Below are positions 34,303-41,974 of a stretch of 64,000 nucleotides of DNA, one piece after another. This stretch comes from Occultella glacieicola (GTDB lineage: Bacteria; Actinomycetota; Actinomycetes; Actinomycetales; Beutenbergiaceae). The first letter of the stretch is position 1. Each line of letters opens with the position of its first letter. The DNA is taken from positions 62,001 to 126,000 of the forward strand of contig NZ_SMNA01000005.1 in assembly GCF_004353825.1 (NCBI RefSeq), in the 5' to 3' direction. The notes under the pieces were generated by a model. It was not told the origin of the DNA, searched no databases, and saw nothing but the letters and a program-made list of their open reading frames with translations. A program made the position numbers and the translations under genes.

Positions 34303-35823
34303 ATGACCGAGCAGCGGACTCCACCACCTCCCGAGATCCCCGGCTACGTGTACAAGTATCCGATCGGGCACGGCGGTTTCTCCGACGTCTACCTGTACGA
34401 GCAGCTCATGCCACGCCGGGACGTGGCGATCAAGGTGCTCCGAACCGACGCACTCACCGACGGCAGCCGACGCCAGTTCAGCGCCGAGGCCAATCTCATG
34501 GCCCGGCTGTCCAACCACACCAACATCGCCTCGATCTACTCCTCGGACGTGGACGGCGACGGCCAGCCGTACCTGGTGATGGAGTACTGCTCGGGTGGCA
34601 GCCTCGGGGAGCACTACCGGAACTTCCCGCTGTCGGTGAAGGACGTGCTGACGCTCGGGGTACGCCTGAGCGGCGCCCTCGAGGCGGCGCACCGCGCCGG
34701 GATCGTCCATCGCGACATCAAACCGGCGAACATCCTGCTGACCGAGTACGGCGTGCCGGTGCTCTCGGACTTCGGGATCTCCACGATCGACGAGGACTTC
34801 CCCGGCGCCACCGTCGCGCGGGCCCAGGTGTACGCCACGGTCGGCGGACCCTCCGTCGAGGCGTCGGACTCCATCGGGCTGAGCCTGCCCTGGGCAGCCC
34901 CCGAGACCCTCGCCGAGCCGCCCACGTCGGACACCCGCTCGGACCGGTACGCGCTCGCCGCCACGTTGTACTCGCTGTTGGAGGGCCGGTCCCCGCACGA
35001 GGTGCCGGGTGGCCCGAACGGAGCCTCGCACCTGACCGGGCGCATCACGACCGGTTTCGTGGCGCAGATGCAACGTCCCGACGTGCCCGGCTCACTGCGT
35101 GCGCTGCTGCGCCGCGGTCTGTCCTACGACCCGGACGCGCGCTTCGACAGTTCGATCGAGATGGGTCGGGCGTTGCAGGACGTGCAGCGCGAACTCGGCC
35201 ACGAGGTCACCCCGCTCGAGGTGCCGAAGGGAGCGACCCCGGCACCGGAGCCCCCGGACCCCGGTGAGACCCGGGTGCGGCCGCGAGCCAGGCACGAGGT
35301 GGTGCGGATGCCGGTGCCCGAGGGCCACCTGACGCTCGCGCCCGGCGAGGAAGTGCCGCCGCCCGGCCAGGCTCCGACCGGTCCCGGACCGCTCCCCACC
35401 CCACCGCGGCGCGAGTCCACACCGCCGCACCCGGCCGGCCGGGTGCCGTCGGCGGATCCGGTCGCACCGGTGGTGCCGCCGCCCCCGGCGGCCCCGTACG
35501 GCTACGGCGCACCGGGAGCCACGCCACCGGCCCAGCGCCCGCTCTACCAGCAACGGCCCGCACCCGGCCCACGGGGTTCGTTCGGGCAGTCCTCGGGCGA
35601 GTACCGCGGCGGGTTCGTCGGCGCCCCGTCCCGCGGGCGGGGCCGGATCGTGCTGGTCATCCTCGGCATCGTGCTGCTCGCCGCCGCGATCGCCCTCGCA
35701 TCCTGGTGGCTGAACCGGCCCGACGGCCAGGGCGGCTCCGACGGCGGCTCCCTCGACCACGTGATCGTCGCCCAGGAGGCCGGTCCCGGGCCCGCCGGAA
35801 GGGACGTCATCACCCGGGCGTGA
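34303..35823 (+). CDS. Membrane-anchored Ser/Thr protein kinase
   Basis: About 506 residues from ATG 34303 with GGGAGG upstream. Kinase domain at ~15-300: P-loop IGHGGFSDVYLYE, Lys44, Glu62, catalytic loop IVHRDIKPANILL with Asp138, and DFGIST with Asp156; the activation segment carries an Ala/Val-rich insert. Then a ~150-residue Pro-rich cytoplasmic linker, one membrane helix (~449-470) and only ~35 extracellular residues with no PASTA repeats, so it is not a PknB-type cell-wall sensor. Sits beside a divergent lipoprotein, a possible partner. Confidence 0.92.
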   Translation: MTEQRTPPPPEIPGYVYKYPIGHGGFSDVYLYEQLMPRRDVAIKVLRTDALTDGSRRQFSAEANLMARLSNHTNIASIYSSDVDGDGQPYLVMEYCSGGSLGEHYRNFPLSVKDVLTLGVRLSGALEAAHRAGIVHRDIKPANILLTEYGVPVLSDFGISTIDEDFPGATVARAQVYATVGGPSVEASDSIGLSLPWAAPETLAEPPTSDTRSDRYALAATLYSLLEGRSPHEVPGGPNGASHLTGRITTGFVAQMQRPDVPGSLRALLRRGLSYDPDARFDSSIEMGRALQDVQRELGHEVTPLEVPKGATPAPEPPDPGETRVRPRARHEVVRMPVPEGHLTLAPGEEVPPPGQAPTGPGPLPTPPRRESTPPHPAGRVPSADPVAPVVPPPPAAPYGYGAPGATPPAQRPLYQQRPAPGPRGSFGQSSGEYRGGFVGAPSRGRGRIVLVILGIVLLAAAIALASWWLNRPDGQGGSDGGSLDHVIVAQEAGPGPAGRDVITRA

Positions 35824-35842
35824 GCCGCGGGGCCGCGCTGGG

Positions 35843-35916
35843 TGCCCCCACAGGGACTCGAACCCTGACTGTGCCGATTTTAAGTCGGCTGCCTCTGCCG
35901 ATTGGGCTATGGGGGC
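35843..35916 (-). tRNA. tRNA with UAA anticodon (leucine by anticodon), short variable loop
   Basis: A 74-nucleotide cloverleaf on the minus strand. Acceptor GCCCCCA/TGGGGGC pairs perfectly; D-arm GCC...GGC with GG in the loop; anticodon arm GCCGA-CTTAAAA-TCGGC gives UAA (reads UUA/UUG); T-arm CAGGG-TTCGAGT-CCCTG; discriminator A; CCA not encoded. The variable loop is only five bases (ACAGT), class I shape, whereas bacterial tRNA-Leu normally has a long class II arm. All tertiary positions (15-48 as A-U) look intact, so it is a real tRNA; its charging identity needs testing. A TAGACT at 35931-35936 (minus) could be its -10 box. Confidence 0.9.
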
Positions 35917-36000
35917 CGACGGCTCACGCGAGTCTATCCGCGCGCCCGCGCGGTCCCCGGGGCCCGTCGGACGCGCGCTACCGGCCCTGCCGAAGCCCCG

Positions 36001-37389
36001 CTACTTGCCCGCCGGGGCCCGCTTCGCGGCACTCGCGGCCGCGGCCTCGAAGGCCTCCCGTGGGGTCTGTAGGCTGCCGAGGGCGACCATCTCGCGGTTG
36101 AACACCAGCGCCGCCGTCCAGTCCAGGACGATGCGGGCCTTGCGGTTCAGGGTCGGCATCGCCCACATGTGGTACGTGCGGTGCATGAACCAGGCCACCG
36201 GCCCCCGGAACTTGATCCCGAAGATCTGCGCGACGCCCTTGTACAGGCCGAGCGAGGCGACCGTGCCGATGTTCTTGTGCGAGTACTCCTCGAGCGGCAC
36301 GCCGGTGAGGTGACGCACGATGTTGTCGCCGAGGTGGCGGGACTGCCGGACGGCGTGCTGCGCGGTGGGAGCGCAGAACGTGCCGGGTTCACCGGTCGAG
36401 AGGTCCGGCACGGCCGCGTTGTCGCCCGCGGTCCAGGCGCCCTCGACCACGGTCCCGTCGGGGTTCGCAACCTGGAGCGTGGGCAGGGCCCGGACCCGCC
36501 CGGTCTCGTCGAGCGGGAGGTCGGAGCCGGTCAGGACCGGGTTCGCCTTCACCCCGGCGGTCCAGACGAGTGTGTCCGAGTCGAACTCGTCCCCGTCGGA
36601 GCACACGATGTGGTGGTCGACGGCGGAGTTCAGGAACGTGGCGAGCTTGATCTCGATGCCGCGCTTGCGCAGCTGCTCGAGCGCGTACCCGCCCAGTTCC
36701 TCGCCCAGCTCGGGCAGGATCCGGTGCGCGCCCTCGATGAGCACGAACCGCACGTCCTTCATCCGGATCGAGTCGAAGTCCTTGACGGCCTGGCGCACCA
36801 TGTCCTCGACCTCGGCGATCGCCTCGATCCCGGCGAACCCGCCACCGACGAAGGTGAACGTGAGCATCCGCCTGCGGGCCTCGGGGTCCCAGGTGGAGGC
36901 GGCGACGTCGAGCTTGTTCAGGACCCGGTTGCGCAGTGAGATGGCCTCCTCGATCTGCTTGAAGCCGATCCCGTTCTCGGCCAGGCCGGGGATCGGCAGC
37001 ACCCGGGCGACCGCCCCGAGCGCGACCACGACGTGGTCGTAGGAGACCTCGTAGGGTTCGCCCTCGGTGGGGTTGATGGTGGCGCGCCGGTTCGCGTGGT
37101 CGATGGCCGCCACGGAACCGGAGAGCAGCGTGCTGCCCCGGAGCAGACGTCGGTGCGGTGCGACCACGTGGCGTGGCTCGAGCGAGCCCGCCGCGGCCTC
37201 CGGCAGGAACGGCTGATAGGTCATGTACGGCCGCGGGTCCACCATCACGATGGCGGCCTCGCGCCGGCCGAGCCGTTTGCGGATCTGCATCGCCGTGTAC
37301 AGGCCCACGTAGCCGCCGCCCAGGATCAGGATCCTGGGAACCTTGCGGGTCCGGCCGGACGCGGACGTGAACGCGGGCATCGTGGTCAT
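36001..37389 (-). CDS. ndh: Type II NADH dehydrogenase (NDH-2)
   Basis: 462 residues. Two dinucleotide folds are visible: FAD-binding RILILGGGYVGLYTAMQI near residue 20 and NADH-binding FTFVGGGFAGIEAIAEVE near residue 180, with the FAD-contacting TAGDNAAVPD and the quinone-side AQHAVRQSRHLGDNI. The C-terminal segment (GPVAWFMHRTYHMWAMPTL) holds the membrane-anchoring amphipathic helix of NDH-2. It oxidises NADH and passes electrons to menaquinone without pumping protons. It begins the minus-strand block and sits 84 bases upstream of the tRNA gene. Confidence 0.93.
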   Translation of the reverse strand: MTTMPAFTSASGRTRKVPRILILGGGYVGLYTAMQIRKRLGRREAAIVMVDPRPYMTYQPFLPEAAAGSLEPRHVVAPHRRLLRGSTLLSGSVAAIDHANRRATINPTEGEPYEVSYDHVVVALGAVARVLPIPGLAENGIGFKQIEEAISLRNRVLNKLDVAASTWDPEARRRMLTFTFVGGGFAGIEAIAEVEDMVRQAVKDFDSIRMKDVRFVLIEGAHRILPELGEELGGYALEQLRKRGIEIKLATFLNSAVDHHIVCSDGDEFDSDTLVWTAGVKANPVLTGSDLPLDETGRVRALPTLQVANPDGTVVEGAWTAGDNAAVPDLSTGEPGTFCAPTAQHAVRQSRHLGDNIVRHLTGVPLEEYSHKNIGTVASLGLYKGVAQIFGIKFRGPVAWFMHRTYHMWAMPTLNRKARIVLDWTAALVFNREMVALGSLQTPREAFEAAAASAAKRAPAGK

Positions 37390-37398
37390 GCGATCACC

Positions 37399-38295
37399 TT
37401 AGAGCGGATGTCCCTCGCCGGCAGTGTGTGATTGCGCACGGGTGGCGCCGTCCCGACAGCGTGCCAGTACGTCGTCGAGCATGGCCTCGGTGAGCCGTCC
37501 GGTGAAGGTGTTCTGCTGGGAGACGTGGTAGCTGCCGACCACGGCGAGCTCGCGTCCGGTGACCGGGGTGGTCACCGCAACGGTGACCCCGTGCCCGAAC
37601 GCCGGTCGCGGTCTGGGGATCCCCCAGCCGAGCCGCGCCAGCGCCGCGAACGTGGCCTGCCAGGCGATCCCGCCGAGGGCGAGGATCGAGGTGAGACCGT
37701 CGGCGAGAAGGTCGAGCTCGCGGTGCAGCCACGGCGCGCAGGCGTGCTTCTCCTCGGGGATCGGCTTGTTGTCCGGCGGTGCGCAGCGCACGGTCGCGAC
37801 CATGCGTGCCCCGTGCAGCTCGAGCCCGTCCCCGGCGGCGACCGACGTGCCCTGGGTCGCGTAGCCCGCCCGGTGCAGGGCGGCGAAGATCCAGTCGCCG
37901 GACCGGTCGCCGGTGAACATCCGCCCGGTGCGGTTCGCCCCGTGCGCGGCCGGTGCCAACCCGACGATCAGTAGGGTCGGGTCCGGGTCACCGAAGCTCG
38001 CGGCCGGGCGACCCCAGTAGGGCTGGTCGGCGAACGCCCGGCGCTTCGTGCGGGCCACGTCCTCACGCCAGGACACCAGCCGGGGGCACGCGGAGCAGAC
38101 GCTGCTGCGGGCATCGACCTGGGCGAGGGTGGCCTGCTCGGCGAGCCGCGCGACCTCGGCGGGCGTGCCGGCCCGCGGGGTCCGCACCGTGGCCGGATCA
38201 CCCGGCCAGCCGGACCCGGGCGGGACCGGGGATACGAACGGCTCACCGGTGAGCGGGTGGGGCAGGGCGTCGCCCGCCCGCCCGGTGGTGCTCAC
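37399..38295 (-). CDS. Family 5 uracil-DNA glycosylase (UdgB type)
   Basis: 298 residues from GTG 38295. CxxC (SSVCSACPRLVSWRED) and a second Cys pair (VRCAPP...HACAPW) are the usual [4Fe-4S] ligands; motif I LLIVGLAPAAHGANRTGR and motif GSYHVSQQNTFTG define UDG family 5. It removes uracil and other deaminated bases, mostly from double-stranded DNA, starting base-excision repair. Transcribed between the YbaK deacylase and NDH-2 genes, only ten bases before NDH-2's start. Confidence 0.92.
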   Translation of the reverse strand: MSTTGRAGDALPHPLTGEPFVSPVPPGSGWPGDPATVRTPRAGTPAEVARLAEQATLAQVDARSSVCSACPRLVSWREDVARTKRRAFADQPYWGRPAASFGDPDPTLLIVGLAPAAHGANRTGRMFTGDRSGDWIFAALHRAGYATQGTSVAAGDGLELHGARMVATVRCAPPDNKPIPEEKHACAPWLHRELDLLADGLTSILALGGIAWQATFAALARLGWGIPRPRPAFGHGVTVAVTTPVTGRELAVVGSYHVSQQNTFTGRLTEAMLDDVLARCRDGATRAQSHTAGEGHPL

Positions 38296-38311
38296 CGCTG
38301 TCTCGCCCAGC

Positions 38312-38797
38312 TCACGGTTCTCCGCCCTCCGGCTCCGTCACGTCCGCGACCTCGGCGGACAGCACGCGGATGGCGTCGTCGCCGGCCACGGTCGCGGCGA
38401 CTCCGAACGCCCCGCCGCCGATGGAGACCCGACGCCCGGCGACCCGCAGGTCGGCGATCACCGGCCACGCGGTGCTCGCACCGAACGGGGTGATCGTGCC
38501 GCGCTCGTACCCGGTGACCTCGAGGGCCTTCGAAGCGTCCGGCATCGAGAGCCGGTTCACGCCGAGCAGGGTGCGCAGCTTCGGCCACGAGATCGTGCGG
38601 TCACCGGGCACGAGCACGAACAGGTAGTCGCCCGAGCCCCGCCGCACCACCATGGTCTTGACGATGTCGCCCGGTCGGACGCCGCGAGCCTCGGCCGCCT
38701 CGGCGAGCGAGCCGACCCTGCCGTGGCTGGTCACCGTGAACGGGATGCCGGCGGCCTCGAGTGCCTCGATCGCCGGTGTGCGCGGGGTGTCCGTCAT
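38312..38797 (-). CDS. YbaK/EbsC-family aminoacyl-tRNA deacylase
   Basis: About 161 residues, single-domain YbaK/ProX type. Visible: catalytic-lysine segment DIVKTMVVRRGSGDYLFVLV, GDRTISWPKLRTLLG, and the GGGAFGVA loop. The family clears misacylated tRNAs such as Cys-tRNA(Pro). The ATG overlaps the nucleotidyltransferase stop (38794-38797) and its stop lies 16 bases before the glycosylase start, so the three are probably one operon. Confidence 0.88.
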   Translation of the reverse strand: MTDTPRTPAIEALEAAGIPFTVTSHGRVGSLAEAAEARGVRPGDIVKTMVVRRGSGDYLFVLVPGDRTISWPKLRTLLGVNRLSMPDASKALEVTGYERGTITPFGASTAWPVIADLRVAGRRVSIGGGAFGVAATVAGDDAIRVLSAEVADVTEPEGGEP

Positions 38798-39654
38798 CGG
38801 CTCACTGTATCCGCGTCCCCCGTCGCGGCCGGGCCGACGGCGTCCCGCACCTGCGCGAGGAGCACCTCGGCCCGGTCGATGGCTGCCGCCAGACCACGCG
38901 GGCCGACCTCGCCGAACAGGTGGTGGGCGCGGGTCGCGAAGTCCGGCGGTGCCCCGGGCAGCCGGCCCGCCGCCTCGATCGCGCCCTTCTCGTTGACGAG
39001 CCATCGTCCGGCGTGGGCGTGCAGCGCGTGGGCGCACAGGCCGAGCGCCCGGAACAGACAGCCGGCCACGTAGGTGGCGTCACCGCGCGAGGCACCCTTG
39101 CGGGCGCCGCCGAGGATGAAGCCGGCCTCCCACAACCCGGCGACGACGGCGCGGGTCAGGGCGGGCGGGTAGCGCCGGTACCGCTCGCGCAGCTCGGTCA
39201 GGACCCCGGTGGGGTCGGCGAGCACCCGGCCGAGCGCCACCTCACCCGGGTACGCGAGTTCCGGCACGCCGAGCGGGTGCCCGGCCTGGACGTGGAATGC
39301 GTGCCGCCCGGCCACGGCGCCGGCCCAGCAGTCCTCGACCCGGTCCAGGTCGCGGTAGATCCAGTCGACGGCGACGCCGTCGAGATCGAGCCAGCCTCCG
39401 CCGTCGACCCATGGACCCCAGCCACCGTGCTCGGTGACGTCGATCTCCCGGCCCGAGAGCCTGCCGGCCAGGTCGCGCAGCGACGCGATGTCGACCCGTG
39501 CCCGGCTCCCGCGGTAGTACAGGCCGAGGTCCACGTCGGAGTCGGCGCGATGCTCACCGCGGGCCCGGCTGCCGCCGAGGAGGACACCGATCACCCCGGG
39601 CACCGCGACCAGTTCGGTGGCGATCGTGCGCAGTCGCGGGTCGTCGAGAGCCAT
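38794..39654 (-). CDS. Nucleotidyltransferase (Pol beta superfamily)
   Basis: About 286 residues from ATG 39654 (an in-frame ATG at 39663 is also possible). The N-terminal Pol-beta motif GGSRARGEHRADSDVDLGLY has the GS...DxD metal-binding arrangement, followed by DIASLRDLAG; a helical C-terminal half (LTRAVVAGLWEAGFILGGAR) resembles antibiotic-type nucleotidyltransferases of the KNTase family. The acceptor is unknown; resistance cannot be inferred from sequence alone. Confidence 0.8.
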   Translation of the reverse strand: MALDDPRLRTIATELVAVPGVIGVLLGGSRARGEHRADSDVDLGLYYRGSRARVDIASLRDLAGRLSGREIDVTEHGGWGPWVDGGGWLDLDGVAVDWIYRDLDRVEDCWAGAVAGRHAFHVQAGHPLGVPELAYPGEVALGRVLADPTGVLTELRERYRRYPPALTRAVVAGLWEAGFILGGARKGASRGDATYVAGCLFRALGLCAHALHAHAGRWLVNEKGAIEAAGRLPGAPPDFATRAHHLFGEVGPRGLAAAIDRAEVLLAQVRDAVGPAATGDADTVSR

Positions 39655-39721
39655 GGTCCTCATTGTCCGCACGGCGTCGACCCCGGCGCAGCCGGGCGCA
39701 CCCGTCGACGTAGCATGAGGC

Positions 39722-40327
39722 GTGCGCACGCCGAGCAAATGGGAACAGAAGGTCCAGCAGAACCCCGATCACTCGCACTGGTACGTGCAGCGGTTCCGCG
39801 CCATGGCCGCCCAGGGGGCCGATCTCGCCGGTGAGGCCCGGCTGATCGACGCCATGGCGAGCCGTGGTTCGAGGATCCTCGACGCCGGCTGCGGCCCGGG
39901 GCGGGTGGGGGCGTTCCTGGCCGACGCCGGTCACACGGTCGTCGGCGTGGACGTGGACCCGGTGCTCATCGAGGCCGCCGAGGCCGACCACCCGGGGCCG
40001 ACCTGGCTGGTCGGCGACCTCGCCGAGCTCGACCTCCCGACGGCGGGGGTCACCGAGGGCTTCGACGTGATCGTCTGCGCCGGGAACGTCATGACCTTCC
40101 TCGCCCCGGGCACGGAGGTCGAGGTCCTGCGCCGGTTCCGTGGACACCTGAACGACGGCGGACGCGCCGTGGTCGGGTTCGGCGCCGGGCGCGGGTACGA
40201 CTTCGAGACGTTCCGCACCGACGTCTCGACCGCCGGCCTGGCCGCCGACTCCCTGTTCTCCACCTGGGATCTGCGTCCCTTCACCACGGACTCGGACTTC
40301 ATCGTCGCGGTCCTGGCCCGCCGCTGA
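39722..40327 (+). CDS. SAM-dependent methyltransferase
   Basis: 201 residues from GTG 39722. Motif I is ILDAGCGPGRVGAFLADAGH, motif II VVGVDVDPVLIEAAE and GNVMTFLAPG follows, the class I fold. WYVQRFRAMAAQGADLAGEA upstream is typical of small Methyltransf_25/11 enzymes with undefined substrates. Divergent from the nucleotidyltransferase by 67 bases. Confidence 0.85.
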   Translation: MRTPSKWEQKVQQNPDHSHWYVQRFRAMAAQGADLAGEARLIDAMASRGSRILDAGCGPGRVGAFLADAGHTVVGVDVDPVLIEAAEADHPGPTWLVGDLAELDLPTAGVTEGFDVIVCAGNVMTFLAPGTEVEVLRRFRGHLNDGGRAVVGFGAGRGYDFETFRTDVSTAGLAADSLFSTWDLRPFTTDSDFIVAVLARR

Positions 40328-40363
40328 CCCTCGCCACCCGCCCCCACCCGGGCCCGGCACCCA

Positions 40364-40424
40364 GCCGAACGCGCTGTTTCCGCTGGTTGCCAACCGGTTG
40401 AAACGTTGTCACCGCGCGTTCGGC
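40364..40424. terminator. Three-tier structured inverted repeat in a convergent gap
   Basis: Outer arms GCCGAACGCGC / GCGCGTTCGGC (11 perfect pairs), middle arms GTTTC / GAAAC, inner arms GGTT-GCC-AACC. It lies between the methyltransferase stop and the MerR stop. Size and nesting exceed a simple terminator; it may be a bidirectional terminator or a small structured RNA. Confidence 0.6.
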
Positions 40425-40438
40425 GGCCTCGCGGGGGG

Positions 40439-40801
40439 TCACTTGCCGGAGGCGGCCTCGATGACCTCGTCGAGAACCGCCCGGGACGACGCGAGCTGCG
40501 CGATCCTGGCTTCGATCCGGGCCCGCTCACCGAGCAGTGTCTCCACCAGGCTCGGCGTCGCGACGGCCGCCGGGCCGCCGTCGCTGTCCCGCATGCACGG
40601 CAGCACGTCCGCGATCGTGCGGCTGGACAGACCGGCCGCGAACAGCTCCTGGATGTGGATCACCCGATCGACCGCGCTCTCGGCGAACTCGCGGTGCCCG
40701 CCGGACGTGCGGTGAGCGTCGAGCAGGCCCTGCTCCTCGTAGTAGCGCAGCGACCGCTCGCTCACGGCGGTCCGACGCGCCAATTCTCCGATCCGCATCA
40801 T
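40439..40801 (-). CDS. MerR-family transcriptional regulator
   Basis: 120 residues. The N-terminal winged HTH (MRIGELARRTAVSERSLRYY, EEQGLLDAHRTSGGHREF) is followed by a coiled coil (ERARIEARIAQLASSRAVLD). A single Cys in the effector region (VLPCMRD) argues against a simple metal-binding pair and for a redox or small-molecule signal. AGGAG nine bases upstream supports ATG 40801. Divergent from the Old Yellow Enzyme gene, whose promoter has the long spacer typical of MerR control. Confidence 0.9.
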   Translation of the reverse strand: MMRIGELARRTAVSERSLRYYEEQGLLDAHRTSGGHREFAESAVDRVIHIQELFAAGLSSRTIADVLPCMRDSDGGPAAVATPSLVETLLGERARIEARIAQLASSRAVLDEVIEAASGK

Positions 40802-40844
40802 GTCCCCGATCTCCTGAACCTGACGGCGCCGAGGCCTCGAGCAC

Positions 40845-40876
40845 TTGAATCTGACATCAATGTGAGGTCCTACGGT
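40845..40876 (+). promoter_or_regulatory. MerR-type promoter of the Old Yellow Enzyme gene
   Basis: TTGAAT (40845-40850) and TACGGT (40871-40876) are separated by 20 bases, the over-long spacer that MerR regulators untwist. Within it lies a near-palindrome CTGACAT-CA-ATGTGAG (40851-40866). The MerR gene reads the opposite way just upstream. Confidence 0.6.
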
Positions 40877-40882
40877 TCCGGC

Positions 40883-41974
40883 ATGTCGAACGACCTGCTC
40901 CTACGACCCTATTCCCGCGGCCGGCTGCAGCTGCCGAACCGGCTCGTGATGGCACCGATGACCCGCTACCGCGCCGCCGAGGACGGCACCCCACTGCCGA
41001 TCGTCGCCGACTACTACGCCCAGCGCGCGTCGGCTGGCCTGATCGTCAGCGAGGGGATCTACCCCGAGCGGCGCGGCCAGAGCGGGTGGCGGGTGCCGGG
41101 GCTGACGGACGCCGAGCATGTGGCCGGCTGGCGCCGGGTCACGGACGCGGTCCATGCCCACGGCGGACGGATCTGGGCCCAGCTCATGCACGGCGGCCGC
41201 AACGGGCATCCGCTCGCCGGCCTGGCCGGTGACCTGCCGCTCGCACCCAGTGCGGTGCCCGCCGCTGCGTCGGTGCACCTGCCGGACGGCACCAGGGCGG
41301 CCCCGGTGATGCCCCGGGTGATGACCGAGGCCGACATCGCGAGCACCGTTGCCGCGTACGCCCGCTCCGCCCGGCTCGCGATCGACGCCGGCTTCGACGG
41401 GGTCGAGTTGCACGGCGCCAACAACTACCTGATCCACCAGTTCCTCGCCGACAACACGAACCTGCGCACCGACGGATACGGCGGCCGACCACGGGAGCGG
41501 GCGCGGTTCGCGCTCGAGGTGACCTCCGCCGTCGCCCATGAGATCGGCGCGCACCGCACCGCCATCCGACTCTCCCCGGGCAACCCGCAGTTCGGGATCG
41601 TCGAGGCGGACCCGGGGCCCGTCTACCGGCCCCTCGTGGACCGGCTCGACCGCCTCGGCCTTGCCTACCTGCATCTGACCGAGGCCGATGACTACCCGGC
41701 GCTGGCGGACCTGCGTCCGCGCTGGCACGGCACCCTGATCGCGAACGTCGGCGAGAACCGCGACCAGACCACCCGGGACGCAGGCGAACAGGTGCTGCGG
41801 GCCGGTCTCGCGGACCTGGTCTCCTATGGCCGCGCGTTCCTGGCGAACCCGGACCTGCCGGCCCGGTTCGCGCTCCGGGCACCCCTGAACCCGATCGAGC
41901 AGGCGCACCTGTACACCCCGGGTGCCCGCGGATACCTGGACTACCCGGCCCTGGTCACGGAGGGGCTCAGCTAG
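40883..41974 (+). CDS. Old Yellow Enzyme family alkene reductase
   Basis: About 363 residues from ATG 40883. FMN TIM-barrel of the OYE/NemA type: NRLVMAPMTRYRA at strand 1, WAQLMHGGRNGHP, substrate-binding HGANNYLIHQFLADNTNLRT (His/Asn pair) followed by GYGGRPRERARF, and a late LVSYGRAFLANPD. It reduces alpha,beta-unsaturated carbonyls using NAD(P)H and FMN. Control by the divergent MerR regulator, probably responding to electrophiles, is inferred from the promoter spacing. Its last eight bases overlap the convergent YdcZ gene. Confidence 0.93.
   Translation: MSNDLLLRPYSRGRLQLPNRLVMAPMTRYRAAEDGTPLPIVADYYAQRASAGLIVSEGIYPERRGQSGWRVPGLTDAEHVAGWRRVTDAVHAHGGRIWAQLMHGGRNGHPLAGLAGDLPLAPSAVPAAASVHLPDGTRAAPVMPRVMTEADIASTVAAYARSARLAIDAGFDGVELHGANNYLIHQFLADNTNLRTDGYGGRPRERARFALEVTSAVAHEIGAHRTAIRLSPGNPQFGIVEADPGPVYRPLVDRLDRLGLAYLHLTEADDYPALADLRPRWHGTLIANVGENRDQTTRDAGEQVLRAGLADLVSYGRAFLANPDLPARFALRAPLNPIEQAHLYTPGARGYLDYPALVTEGLS

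Noticed and set aside
38794-39654. Reading the nucleotidyltransferase as an antibiotic resistance gene
   Set aside because: Only the general Pol-beta motif and a KNTase-like C-terminal half are visible; acceptor substrate cannot be inferred.
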